Shown: positions 1-10,819 of the stretch, one piece after another
Layout of the letters: the number at the start of each line of letters is the position of its first letter
How positions within the stretch are numbered: position 1 is the first letter of the stretch
Assembly: GCA_963669155.1 (NCBI GenBank)
Contig: OZ022584.1
Location: 14,982,179-15,046,178, forward strand
Source: Arbacia lixula
Taxonomy: Eukaryota > Echinodermata > Echinoidea > Arbacioida > Arbaciidae
Direction: 5' to 3'
Length of the DNA: 64,000 nucleotides
Made by a program: the position numbers and the translations under genes
Notes under the pieces: model-generated
Seen by the model: the letters and a program-made list of their open reading frames with translations, nothing else
The model's database searches: none
Told to the model about the DNA's origin: nothing

Positions 1-34
1 GGAAAAGAAGGAGAGAAGAAGGAGAAGAAGGAGG
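1..34. repeat. GA-rich simple repeat at window edge
   Basis: Purine-only tract of GAA/GGA units, seen directly. It may continue beyond the window edge. Confidence 0.7.
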
Positions 35-126
35 ATTACGCAGCCTAATTGGTTGGCAAAATAGAGGGCTATTAACCATGACCATGAAGAACTCAGGACA
101 GAGCGCTGTGGCACTCCATGGTCTCG

Positions 127-142
127 TATGTCACGTGACATA
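127..142. other. 16-bp perfect palindrome with an E-box core
   Basis: TATGTCACGTGACATA is its own reverse complement and has CACGTG at the centre, the class of E-box bound by USF/Myc-type bHLH factors in animals. It is not next to any recognised gene, so a regulatory role is only a possibility. Confidence 0.4.
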
Positions 143-174
143 ACATTTATATATGTGTAGAGACGGAGAGCGAG

Positions 175-175
175 C

Positions 176-210
<35 letters not shown>
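175..210. repeat. (GA)n microsatellite
   Basis: Near-uninterrupted GA dinucleotide run. Open frames crossing it encode only Arg-Glu alternation and are not genes. Confidence 0.95.
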
Positions 211-3200
211 CACTGTTGACTGAATATTTTCGCTCCATAAAAAGCATCGGATCATTCATAACTATATCTGGACGCATAGCCTATGCGTATTTTAACAATC
301 CCTCTATCACCCGGGAAGATAATATAATTATGTATATACTTAGAGTCCACGAGGAAACTGATGACATATTTTTGACATCCATTATGAAGAATATAATCAG
401 TATTGAAGACAAAGCAATGCTGACATTGATGTACATAAAAACGTAGCACTATTTGGGATTGAGGTGACGCCCCAGGCCACTCGCTGCTCTCTCAATAAGA
501 CGGCTCGCGAGAAAAAAAAATCAAAAAGGTGAGCGACTGGGTACATACAACATCATTTAACATAAGAAATTTAAAGCAAACCAAGAAAACGGCTTCTTGG
601 CTTCGCCTTCGTCTTCTCTCCCCAGCCGTTACGTCTAGTTTAGCCTCGCGTAACCTTGATGAAAAGCTAGTGGTTTCGTTGTTTCCATCACTAGCAGCCA
701 CAATATTATAATTTGATACTACCCGAGAGGACTATACACACATTGCTATGTATCCACTCTTTCAAACCCTTCAGACAGAATTGCTAGCATGCGGATGTAA
801 CCACTTTGTCAGTAATCTCTACTTCTGCTGTCATGTTCTGATAGCTCCGGCTTTAGTATGACACGGAAAATAAATGCGGTAATGGGTACAAATATTAATT
901 TTCACCATCTTTCTGCACAGCAACGACATTCGAAATTAATGGACTTTGAAGCTGAAGATTGCCCAACCATTTCTACGTAGGAAGGTGATACTTTTTTCGT
1001 GTTGCTGTTATGTTTCATCGCACGGGCAGGTATGCACGTTCATGTTTGTTCATGTTTGTTCCATTTAGAACAACGTGCCAACTTTCTTTCAAATGTGCAG
1101 CGCACTGACGCAGATACGAATCTGACTGCGTGACAAACGAGGAGCTAGAAAATCATTAAAGAAGGGGTGCGGGGCAAATGCTGTTTAGGGTGAAGGGGGT
1201 ACTCCATGTCGGCCCGAGAAAGAGAAAAGAAAAACTTTTTCACTGGGTGCAGCTGCAATATCCAATATCGAGGTCAACTCAATGTACGTGATATTTAAAG
1301 TCATCCATGTGTTCACATTTAAACGTGATCGTATTATTCCAATTTGAATAAGAACCAATGTCCATGGCTTCTCATTTCTGGTGGTTACACTAGATGAGGT
1401 GAGCATGGTGGCGAATGCACATTGCTCAATTCCTTGTAGTCACATTGAGTCTAATTTTAGATATAAAACAGTCACGTGGAACTCTCGAAATTACATGCAT
1501 TTCACATAACGCATCGTGCACAATCCTAAGTGACTAGCACGTGCGTTTCAAGCACGCTAAAAACGTGAGAAAATTACTCGAATGTAGTCGTACGACTGTA
1601 GTCTGTTCTTTGCAGACCCCACCTGTCATGGATCAGTGTCACAATTATTGTCTGTTTTTGCAGACTGTCTCTATATCCTCTACAGCAGCGACCGTACTTG
1701 TTGCATCACGCAGACAACGGGATAACTACGTAGTAGTGGTCTGCTCTTAGTGTTGTAAATTTAAAATGAATATTTGATCAATTTATGAAATGGAGTGGAG
1801 GTCGTAAACTTTCATGCTTCCAAAAGGTCACAATATAAAGGCCGACTTGAACGAGCAGAAGGTCTATGAATCAGGATATTTCTCCACAAAAAAATGCTAA
1901 TTTGAAATCTGTTGCAGTATATTATTAATGCAAAACGTCATACTGTGTGATGAACATGTTTTTAGGACGTTAAACCTTTAAGGAATAACATTGCATTGTA
2001 TACGCCTACACTGCATGTTATCCATGTATACTTATTAACATCTGCAATGAAGCAACTAGTGAAACATGTATGGAATATTATTTTTTTTAAATCCTGAAAA
2101 AACAAACAAATTCAACCATAGAAAGTGTCAAAATTGTCCCTCAGGAATGGACCAAAACTGCGTGATGCATTCTTGCAATGAGCGGATTGGTCACAAGCCT
2201 GCGATAAAACACGATGTACCTTCTATTCAAGCCTTTGCGTTGTGAGGTATGCATAAAAATCAGTTTAAAAATTCCTGCCAACAAGATTATGCTGCCATTG
2301 ACGAAGTCAAATCATTGAAAGGAATCCATTCAGATCACAATCAAGAGCAATACATATATAAAACTCCATTGTGAATTTCGCACATTAATGTAATGACGGA
2401 AAAAGTTTTATTGGGCATTACGATAATTAAACAAGTTTCGTATTACACGCTCTGATGGAATCACGTGATCACAGGTCAATGCGAAGGCATCAGCATTCAG
2501 CATTTATTCCTGAGGATTTCTTCCGCGTGCCATTAGGTATATAACGCCAGTCGCAACAACAAACAACAAGTATAGATAACGCTAAACAGATATGACACTT
2601 GATCACCTTTCGTAATATATACAATCTCAACTCAGTTGACATGTGCATTAAGCTCTGGCCAAATTATAGCAAAAAAAGGGTGAAGCTTTTTACGGAATGA
2701 GTATACATTCAAAGTGCAGCTATACCACATATTGTTTGTGACAGGCTGCATGTTCATTATGTTGTTCTCTTGTGAGGAGGGGGGAGTGGTGTTGTTTTAA
2801 GGATGGACTTTTCACATGTCGAGCAAGCTTTTGGCGAAAAACTCAATCAGGAGGAAACCAATTAGTTGGGCGGGTTCAACAAGCCATTCGCCACATTTCC
2901 TAGGAGTGTGTTGTCACTGCAAAAACAAACCATGCTCTGTTCTGATTGCCCGAAGCACGTTGAGACCTGTCAATCTATTAATGCATCAAGAACTTAGAGG
3001 TGATCTCTTGTAAATGTGTACCAGTACATGTGGAGCGCACGTAAATAACCAAAATCATTGACTCTTCATGGTAAATATGCATCCAATATGATATATATAT
3101 ATATATTACGATATACATCAATGCATTTGGTGTTCATGACACCGCGACGGCTTAAATGTGTCATGATCAGTGTAAAATAATTTGGGACGGTTTGGGGGTG

Positions 3201-3850
3201 CAGAGCGAAGCATTGTGTATAAAAAAAATAAATGACGAGTTAAAGGAAGAATATCATTATGATGCAATATAAGATAAAACGATTGGCGATTTGGTGATGT
3301 TTACACTTATACACATGAATGTGAGTAAATATGAATTTTAATATAGTATTGGGCATGTAATGTCTCATTCTTAAAAGTATCAGTGAGAACATAACTTTCT
3401 ACATTCATCTTTTAAATTGCATTCTGCTTTACCTCGCTCAATTTTCTCGATATCGATATCACTGCCTGGAGTCTAATTTTCTTTATGGACGTCACTATGC
3501 GAGTATGTTCGTTGTTTTTTAAGCTCCTTTCCCGAATGACATTTAACAGCATCCCAAGAGCACGTATTTCTTGAAAGACATTTTAATGATGCTTACGTGT
3601 TACTTGTGGAATATTTCAAATAATATCAATGCACAGAAATCCCAAATATACATATAGTCATTTTATCTGGAAAGCGAAGGGGTTAATTTTTAACAGCGGA
3701 ACTTTGTCGCCCAAATCTGACGTGGATATATGGCCTGTAACCCTTCTTGCACCATGCTAACTCGATCATCCACCCGCTTTCCAAGACGCCGAGAGTAAGT
3801 TTATATTGATCTATCTTCCATCAACTCAGAAAATGCTGGGAAACTCAAGC
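211..3850. other. intergenic AT-rich DNA, nothing recognised
   Basis: No open frame here has recognisable protein features. The short frames at 529-711, 1541-1750 and 2816-3013 look random. The only structured element seen is a short (AT)n at 3091-3107, plus a small direct repeat of 'gttcatgttt' near 1040-1060. Confidence 0.5.
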
Positions 3851-3856
3851 TCCTTC

Positions 3857-3942
3857 GTGGTTAGAGAGACATTCGACACGTTGGAGACATCTATGATAAT
3901 ATCGAGCTGGCGGGGTGTTCAATTGTAGTGGTTCGAAGCCCC
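3857..3942 (+). other. possible tRNA-derived (SINE head) fragment
   Basis: An A-box-like stretch (TGGTTAGAGAG, about 3858-3868) is followed about 60 bp later by GGTTCGAAGCC (3930-3940), which matches the RNA polymerase III B-box consensus GGTTCGANNCC. The spacing is long and I could not fold a complete cloverleaf, so this is not called as a tRNA gene. A decayed tRNA-derived SINE head is the likeliest explanation, and chance remains possible. Confidence 0.25.
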
Positions 3943-4415
3943 TTTTATCGATCTAAGCTGTCGCTGAAAACCTTTCAAAATGCAACCGTTTTTCTCTTTT
4001 TACATTTTGTTAAAAAACGTATGCTTCCACACTTGCACATGATTCAAATTCAACACTGGCTTATGACACTATAGGACTTTTCCCGACCTTTTCTGTCATC
4101 TGTTAAGCGCTAATGGCACCTCAAAAGCTTAAAGGCGAAACAGGATGCCACGTGGGCATCCGCAAGAACACATCTTGAAAGATTTTAAGACACGGTACGA
4201 GATTAATGCCTTTAGTGCTGCCATGATAGCACCTAAATGTCCCACATGTCCCAAATCCAATAACAGCCTGACGACGCCAATATACAGAATATTCTTTAAA
4301 GCTGTACTGTTCAACCAGAAAAAAGGACACCTCATATGTATTTTCGATCACGAATCTCTTCTATCTGTCTTCTCATGATCTATCTTTGCTGTATGTCTGT
4401 CTGGTCCTATGTGTT

Positions 4416-4417
<2 letters not shown>

Positions 4418-4455
<38 letters not shown>
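4418..4455. repeat. (CT)n microsatellite
   Basis: Uninterrupted CT run seen directly. It produces Ser-Leu (plus) and Arg-Glu (minus) low-complexity frames that are not genes. Confidence 0.95.
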
Positions 4456-4457
<2 letters not shown>

Positions 4458-4523
4458 GTGTTAGAATAATTTTGTGTGTGTCTATCTGTCTCCATCTCCA
4501 TATTTTCTCTCCCTCCTCCCTTT

Positions 4524-4524
4524 C

Positions 4525-4571
<47 letters not shown>

Positions 4572-4572
4572 G
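4524..4572. repeat. poly-C run followed by (CT)n
   Basis: About eleven C residues run straight into a CT dinucleotide array. The same C-run plus CT arrangement recurs near 54.93, 61.66 and 62.60 kb. Confidence 0.95.
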
Positions 4573-5455
4573 TATTGATCCTTTATGTGACATATATGGC
4601 CCACACACAATTCCTATAGGACCGCAGTTTGTCAGAGCTGTATTTAGCTGTGTTACTCCAATCTCCTCCTTTTTTGTGTATTTGAGTTTCTGACAAATAC
4701 CTGTCTCCCATTTGTCTGTAAAGCTCTACCATATTAAATTCGGATGCCGAATTATCATGATTATGATAGAATTTGGCTCTGCCTACACGAGTAAGCACAC
4801 GCATTATCAATTTGACGGTGATGAAAATCATGAAGTATATAAAAAACACATATTTTATTGTTGGAGAATGGCAAATGATATTTATGTATTCATCTTTGCT
4901 CTGATACTTACGACGAGATGTAATGTGAATGCATTCACGATCTGGGAAAACATGCCCTTCAGCTCCGGAAGTATTGACGCCAAGTCGAGGGGGCTATGTC
5001 TCAGTTGGCAGTGACCGCACATCATTCGTGTGGAGTCGTTGACCGATACGAATAAAACAAAACCTTCAAATCAAACAACAATAAATGTTGGTATGTCTAC
5101 TAGCCAATTCACCGACATTCTCCAAATATTATGCGCGTACGGTATACATTAGAAGACAATAAAACAAGGAAAGCCAAATGAACTGTGGAGAAGTAATAAA
5201 AGTAAGCTCCGCAAGCATCCCTCATTCGGCTTTTCCGTTTTTCCAAGCCTATAGCATTTATTTGTCCCCGTTATCCTATATTCAGCTCTTGCTGTATGGG
5301 AGGGGGAGGGGGGGGGGGTCTAGTGGGCACTGTAACCTCCAACTTAATGTTTCTAATAATTATTCCCAAATAATAATTTTTCCTTTCAGTACGACAAATG
5401 TCACTTCTGTAGCACACAATATGATACACTGAATTGTATCCAATCAACATTGATA
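4573..5455. other. intergenic, nothing recognised
   Basis: AT-rich sequence between the CT array and the LINE 3' end. It includes a G-rich run at 5298-5318. No protein-like frame is recognised. Confidence 0.4.
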
Positions 5456-5490
5456 ATTTGATTTGATTTGATTTGATTTGATTTGATTTT
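5456..5490 (-). repeat. LINE 3' terminal pentamer tail
   Basis: Plus-strand (ATTTG)n, read as (CAAAT)n on the element strand. It ends a 3' UTR that follows the ORF2 stop. Tails of this kind are the 3' ends recognised by the reverse transcriptase in CR1/L2-type elements (family knowledge). Confidence 0.75.
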
Positions 5491-6016
5491 ATTGGTTCCT
5501 GCATTATATCATTGCTCATGCAGATACATGCACATATATATCATATACATTGATGGTACCATACATATAAATGGATATACATAAACATTAGTTGCTATAA
5601 ACAAAGTAGGTTTCTTCATTACCTATACAGCAATACAGTTTCTTCATTGCTTTTACAATGTACAAAAGAACATATCAGCGATGCAATGAATAACACAGAA
5701 GGGCTACAGCTTAAGCAATGCTTGATTTGCATGCAGCCCTCGTACATAATTCATAATATATAGGAAAATAGGGGAGGGATGACTTGCATAGAGATAGGAT
5801 AGGAGAAAGGAGAGGGGAGAGGTCTGTCTGCTTTCGCAAATACACAAAATTAGATCACCTGGATTACTGAATAGTAAAGTATTTTCTTACCGAGGTACAG
5901 GTGAACAGTTACAGGTCATGCATGGTCGGTTACATAACATTACGCAAGAAATTCAGAACGGCGATAATTCCACGAGGGAATTTCATATACAATACAATTA
6001 CAATGACATTATAAGA
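5491..6016 (-). other. LINE 3' untranslated region
   Basis: Sequence between the ORF2 stop and the pentamer tail. It is AT-rich and has no open frame of note. It includes a purine-rich patch at about 5760-5825. Confidence 0.6.
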
Positions 6017-8950
6017 TTACTGATATCCAGAAAGTAGCATTGTCTTTACAGCTTTCTTGAAAGAAAACATAGACTTTAAAGTTCGAATTTCTGAAGAAAG
6101 AGAGTTCCAAATATCAGGTCCAGTGTGTCTGATAGATTTCAGAGCCATAACCGTTTTTGGATTTTGTAGATGAAATTTATCAGATTGTCTTGTGGGATAA
6201 GAATGTATATCCTTGTTTAGATGAAATAATGAGAAAAAAGAAGATGGCAACTGACCGTTATACAAACGAAACATAAAAAGTGAATTTTGCAAAAAGTTAA
6301 TATCATTTACCTTTAGTGTTTTTAATTCTACAAACAAAGGATCTGAATGGTCCCGATGACCTGAATTGGTACATATACGTATAGCTTTCTTTTGTAGAAG
6401 CAATATACTGTCAGTGTGACTTTTTGTAGTTGCCCAAACAATGTTACAATATGAGATGTTCGATAATATCAATGAATTATAAAGCATAAATAAAATATTC
6501 TTTGGGACATAATACTTAAGCTTACAGAGTATACCAACGTTACGAGATACTTTATCTGAGATGTATTGCACATGAGCATTCCATTTCATATTTTCACTGA
6601 TATATATTCCAAGGAATTTGACACTTTCTTTTTGTTCCAATAATATACCATCCACCATGATATTCAAATGGTGCATTTCATTGTTATGCTTCTTATTATG
6701 AAAATAAATAAAATTTGTCTTTTTTAAGTTGAGTGACAATTTATTGCTCTTAAACCATGTAGATAATTTCGGCAATTCAGTATTAAGAGTTCTTAAAAGC
6801 GACTGAAAATCAGTATTGGAACAAAATACGTTGGTGTCATCGGCGAACAGAATATATTGCAGTAACTTGGTAGAATTTGTAATATCATTTATATACACTA
6901 GAAATAGTAGTGGTCCCAATATCGATCCTTGTGGGACGCCACAATGTATGGGTAAAACTTCAGAGTTTACCGATTCAAAGTATACGTATTGCTGTCTATT
7001 TGATAAATAATTTTCAAACCATTCCAGTGGAATGCCACGAACTCCATAACGATGCAATTTGCGTAAAAGGATAGTGTGATCAAGAGTGTCGAATGCCTTG
7101 CTTAAGTCCATGAACACACCAATGACATGTTTTTGTTCAGCTAAGGCAGTCGACACTCTGTCATACAACTGGGCTAGTGCCATATCAGTAGAATGAAATT
7201 TCCTGAAACCAAATTGGTCATGGTTCAGTATATCATTTTGTAACAAAAAATAATACAGTCTGTTATAAACGAGTCTTTCTATGACTTTAGAAAGACTAGG
7301 AAGAATAGAGATAGGTCGGTAGTTCGAAACAAAAGAAGAGTCATCTTTTTTGTATATTGGAATAACTTTTGCAATTTTACATGCGTTCGGAAATACACCA
7401 GTTGACAACGACAAATTACAAATATGTACTAAAGGTGTCAATATACTCCCAACAATTTGTTTTAAAAGGGACTTGCTCATTTCATCGTGACCACATGTAT
7501 AACTTGATTTTAGAGAATGCACAATATCAAGGATCTCATTAAAATCCGTTGGTTTAAAAAATAATGAATTATCATTTGACGTGCCCAAGTACTGCGAGAA
7601 ATCTGTCAGTGTATGATCAATCTTAGAAGCTTGACTAGGACCAACATTAACAAAGTACTCATTAAAACAACATGCTAGATCTTTAGGATTACAAAACGTT
7701 TGTCCATTATTCGTAATTTGAGATGTTGACATCTTCTTTTTCTTACCAATGACGTCATTAATAATCTTCCAAGTGGCTGACATATTTCCAATAGCATTCT
7801 CAAAAGCTTCCGCATAATACATTCTGCGGGAAAGCCTGATAATCTGTGTGAGTTTATTTCTATACGATTTATATCGATTAACATTATCATTATCAGGATA
7901 CCGTAAACTATTTTTATATAAAATATTTCTTTCCTTAATGGAACGGAAAATTCCCTTTGTTATCCACGGATTTTTGATTTTTTTATTGTTTTTCTTTTCA
8001 ATTGTGGGGATATGTTTGTCAAAATAAGAAAGGAATGTATTCCAGAAGGTGTCATAAGCAATGTTTGGGTCTGCAGAAAGTAAGACATCATCCCATGTTT
8101 CCGTGATTAAATCATCATTGAGTAATGATATATTTTCTAGTGTGAATTTCCGCTTCTTCTTACGTTCTTTTTGCTTAACATAAGAATTCTGTGTGTCGCC
8201 ACAAATGAAAAATATAGGTAAATGGTCAGAAATATCACTATACAAAAGACCAGATTTCGAATAATCCGTGTCAATATTCGTAAAAATATTATCGATCAAC
8301 ATTGATGAGTTAGCCGTAATTCTCGAGGGCTTATCGATTGTAATATTACAAAAATTTGCTCGCAAAATATTGCAAAATTTATTTCTAAGAATGTGCTCTT
8401 CTCTCAAGAGATCAATGTTAAAATCACCCATAATATATACATCTTTGTTTTCTTGATTAATCCGCTCTAATAAAACATCAAAATTATCCAAAAATGAGTT
8501 ACTATCTGTATGAGGGGGCCTGTATATTACACAAAGTATTATATTTTTTCTATTATACATATTAATTTCAACACATGTGCAATCAATTTCATTTCCATTG
8601 TATATCAAATCAGGCCTTTCTTTATACGATAACGTGTCTGATAGGAACAGGGCGACTCCGCCTCCTCGTCCGCATTTCCTATCAGAACGGACAACAGAAT
8701 ACCCATCAATGTTATATAAGGGGGGAGATTTGTCGTTAAGCCATGTTTCTGTGACACCAATAGCGGAGAATTTTATATTTATCATGGACAATAATAATTG
8801 CATGTTTTCATAATTTCTTAACAGACTGCGGGCATTGACATGTAATAAACTGAAAAAATGCTCATTATCAATAAATTCTGAATTGAACTCGTCAGGTAAA
8901 TAATACCGACATTGGACATTTTTATGTAAACATAAATCAATTTCATCCAT
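6017..8950 (-). CDS. LINE ORF2: endonuclease / reverse transcriptase
   Basis: This 977-residue protein would nick target DNA and reverse-transcribe the element RNA at the nick. Residues about 31-250 form an APE-type endonuclease. Visible catalytic and signature residues are N39 (HVNAR), E68 (VTETW), Y143 (YRPPH), D176/N178 (GDFNID), D220-N221 and S241-D242-H243 (SDHLP). Residues about 470-790 are the reverse transcriptase: NYRPIS (543-548), D615 in MDLSKAFD, GVPQGSILGP (671-680), catalytic F702-A-D704-D705, then FLGIYIS (779-785). The C-terminal part has the YPTR...GPDIWNSL signature common to L2/CR1/Rex-type elements. No RNase H or zinc knuckle is evident. An in-frame TGA about 35 bases upstream of the first Met supports this start. 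No stops or frameshifts interrupt it. Base composition is AT-rich, unlike ORF1. Confidence 0.95.
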   Translation of the reverse strand: MDEIDLCLHKNVQCRYYLPDEFNSEFIDNEHFFSLLHVNARSLLRNYENMQLLLSMINIKFSAIGVTETWLNDKSPPLYNIDGYSVVRSDRKCGRGGGVALFLSDTLSYKERPDLIYNGNEIDCTCVEINMYNRKNIILCVIYRPPHTDSNSFLDNFDVLLERINQENKDVYIMGDFNIDLLREEHILRNKFCNILRANFCNITIDKPSRITANSSMLIDNIFTNIDTDYSKSGLLYSDISDHLPIFFICGDTQNSYVKQKERKKKRKFTLENISLLNDDLITETWDDVLLSADPNIAYDTFWNTFLSYFDKHIPTIEKKNNKKIKNPWITKGIFRSIKERNILYKNSLRYPDNDNVNRYKSYRNKLTQIIRLSRRMYYAEAFENAIGNMSATWKIINDVIGKKKKMSTSQITNNGQTFCNPKDLACCFNEYFVNVGPSQASKIDHTLTDFSQYLGTSNDNSLFFKPTDFNEILDIVHSLKSSYTCGHDEMSKSLLKQIVGSILTPLVHICNLSLSTGVFPNACKIAKVIPIYKKDDSSFVSNYRPISILPSLSKVIERLVYNRLYYFLLQNDILNHDQFGFRKFHSTDMALAQLYDRVSTALAEQKHVIGVFMDLSKAFDTLDHTILLRKLHRYGVRGIPLEWFENYLSNRQQYVYFESVNSEVLPIHCGVPQGSILGPLLFLVYINDITNSTKLLQYILFADDTNVFCSNTDFQSLLRTLNTELPKLSTWFKSNKLSLNLKKTNFIYFHNKKHNNEMHHLNIMVDGILLEQKESVKFLGIYISENMKWNAHVQYISDKVSRNVGILCKLKYYVPKNILFMLYNSLILSNISYCNIVWATTKSHTDSILLLQKKAIRICTNSGHRDHSDPLFVELKTLKVNDINFLQNSLFMFRLYNGQLPSSFFSLFHLNKDIHSYPTRQSDKFHLQNPKTVMALKSIRHTGPDIWNSLSSEIRTLKSMFSFKKAVKTMLLSGYQ

Positions 8951-9402
8951 ATTTAAAACAAGAACAACACATGGACCATGTCATGGTCGTGAACATTTGC
9001 TTAACAATTGATGAAAGCAGACAAGAAGAGAAAGAAAGAATAGAGCAAGTCATACAGAGAAAAGATTGTTTACAAATTACTCTCGTGAGTAGTGGCCGCA
9101 TCGGACAATTGGGATCTCACAACAGAGATCGTCGCTATATCAACTCTCCCTGTAGACAATATACAACAGAAGTCAAATGGTATCTTTGGAAATATTCTAT
9201 ATACACAATATACATCATACACAATGAACTATAAACTCAAAATATTTACACATTTGGGGTATAGACAAAGAGATTGACAGAGAAAGAAAGGCAGAGAGGA
9301 GAGGCAGAGAGGTGGATGATCGGGGAGAGATAGAAGTAGACATAAAGAACATGATTATGACATAATTAATGAGTAGCAATACCGTACTCATACCGAAGTG
9401 AT
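8951..9402 (-). other. LINE inter-ORF spacer
   Basis: About 450 bp separate the ORF1 stop from the ORF2 start. It contains stops in all frames checked and a GA-rich stretch at about 9268-9325. How ORF2 would be translated (reinitiation or internal entry) cannot be told from the sequence. Confidence 0.6.
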
Positions 9403-10353
9403 CTAACTGGAGGAAAGGAAGTTGTGCGGGACTCCTGTCCGGTTCCTCCATTTCCCAGCAAAGAAGCGAAGCTTCACGCCGTTCTTGTAGAGCTCCTGAA
9501 CGGCCGCGGACCACTTCCTCTTCTCAGTCAGATCGTCAGCAGTGAGGTCATCTGTCATGAAGTACGCTTCCTTCGCGAGCTTCAGGCGCTGGTTCTTCAT
9601 GATGTCGACTTTCTCGCGGTACGACAGGGTTTTGAAGAGGATGTGCCTGGGCTGATCCTTGGTTGCTTTTCCATCACGGTGCGCTCGTTCTACTTTGATG
9701 TCAAGCCCAAACTTCTCCTTCGCGATTTTCTCGACGAGAGCTGGGCAATCCTCGTCGCAGGTGGTGGACTCGGGTATGCCCACGATGCGGATGTTGTTGC
9801 GCCGTGAAAACCTTTCGCTCTTGTTGATTGCCGAGCTATGCTTCTCCAGTTCCGATCGCAGGGCACCAACCTCCTTTTCCACCTCGCCCATTCTTTTCTC
9901 TAGCTGTTGATTCCTGGCCTCTACCTCCGTCACTCTCCTGCTCTCAAACTCGATCGCCTGTCCCAGATGTGTCTCCACCTGTTTGATGTTCTCTATCAAG
10001 AATTCCACAGCTTTCTTTATCATCCGCTCGAAGTTCTTTGTTGCTTCGTGGAAGTAGCGGGCAATTCCTTCTGGTGAAGTTACGTCAGCTCCATTGTCAT
10101 GCAAATCTATTGATATGTCGGGCACGTCAATGGTATCGGATGCCAAGGGTGCTGCCGCTGCTGCTGAAGTGGTCTCGGGATGGTTGTTTACCCGGGGTGG
10201 GCTGGCGGGCTGAGCTGTGGAGGCTCGTCTTCTTGATAGCGGCATAGAGTTCTTCGGAGAAGGAAGAGTGGCGCCGCGGTTTTCCACTCCAAAATCGCTC
10301 TTCCTGTCTTGCTTTGCCTTCCTTGGCAGCACCTTCCTTGTCTGGGTACTCAT
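9403..10353 (-). CDS. LINE ORF1: coiled-coil RNA-binding protein (L1-ORF1p/Transposase_22-like)
   Basis: This 316-residue protein would coat the element RNA and support target-primed reverse transcription. Residues 1-75 are basic and Ser/Pro/Ala-rich, hence probably disordered. About 100-180 form a heptad-like charged coiled coil. About 183-245 fit an RRM-like domain with the signature FSRRNNIRIVGIPES (182-196) and VERAHRDG (221-228). About 246-310 resemble the ORF1p C-terminal domain. The order matches L1-type ORF1 proteins and the length is near the human L1 ORF1p value. It lies upstream of ORF2 on the same strand. It is clearly more GC-rich than ORF2, which suggests separate evolutionary origin or different codon constraints. 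The frame is intact. Confidence 0.88.
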   Translation of the reverse strand: MSTQTRKVLPRKAKQDRKSDFGVENRGATLPSPKNSMPLSRRRASTAQPASPPRVNNHPETTSAAAAAPLASDTIDVPDISIDLHDNGADVTSPEGIARYFHEATKNFERMIKKAVEFLIENIKQVETHLGQAIEFESRRVTEVEARNQQLEKRMGEVEKEVGALRSELEKHSSAINKSERFSRRNNIRIVGIPESTTCDEDCPALVEKIAKEKFGLDIKVERAHRDGKATKDQPRHILFKTLSYREKVDIMKNQRLKLAKEAYFMTDDLTADDLTEKRKWSAAVQELYKNGVKLRFFAGKWRNRTGVPHNFLSSS

Positions 10354-10575
10354 TCTAATAAGTTGGTATAGGAGGAGTTGTCAATATCAGTATCCAAAGA
10401 TAGATATCCAAATAAGATTCGGGAGAGGTGATAAGGTGACGTGTTACTCGCTGGCGGCCATTGGCTTTGGTACCCTTCAAAACTCGTTTTTCATTCAAAA
10501 TGCAAAAGCTCGTTAACACAACCTTGGAGGACCCCCTGTTATCAAGAATATTACCTATTACATCTCTTAACAAAC
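10354..10575 (-). promoter_or_regulatory. LINE 5' UTR / presumed internal promoter region
   Basis: Sequence directly upstream of the ORF1 start. LINEs of this type carry internal promoters in the 5' UTR (family knowledge); no specific motif was identified. A 72-codon frame at 10355-10573 ends immediately before ORF1 in another phase and is probably chance. The outer edge is approximate. Confidence 0.4.
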
Positions 10576-10819
10576 AACTAATCTATAAGTTTATTAAATT
10601 GCTGATGCATATTGAGATTAGTACTTCCTTGACTTAAAGAGGAAATATTGTATACCATGAACAAATAGCTCTGGGCCGATAATAAGTGCGAAACGAATTC
10701 TCATTGATACATAAGTATTGTGGTCATTCAGCTCTGAGCTTGCACATCATTAAAAGCATATTCTTTTTAACAACTTTTTGTAGAACGTTTAAAACCAAAA
10801 TCCAACAAACTCTGATCAG

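Larger units (their letters stand above)
5456..10575 (-). mobile_element. near full-length two-ORF non-LTR retrotransposon (L2/CR1-like LINE)
   Basis: On the minus strand the element reads 5' UTR (about 10354-10575), ORF1, a roughly 450-bp inter-ORF spacer, ORF2, a roughly 530-bp 3' UTR, and a microsatellite tail of about six TCAAA-type pentamers (5456-5488 on the plus strand). A short simple-repeat tail instead of poly-A is typical of the CR1/L2/Rex/Crack branch of the Jockey superfamily. Both ORFs are uninterrupted, so the copy is young and could be retrotransposition-competent. The 5' boundary is uncertain because I could not find a convincing target-site duplication. Clade placement beyond 'CR1/L2-like' needs phylogeny. 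Confidence 0.85.

Noticed and set aside
4348-4693. Ser-Leu and Arg-Glu rich frames at the CT arrays
   Set aside because: Direct translation of CT/GA dinucleotides. The same applies at 15.0-15.4, 42.26-42.76, 46.0-46.3 and 61.6-61.8 kb.
8971-9277. Plus-strand frames in the LINE inter-ORF region
   Set aside because: Short, antisense to the element and without protein features.
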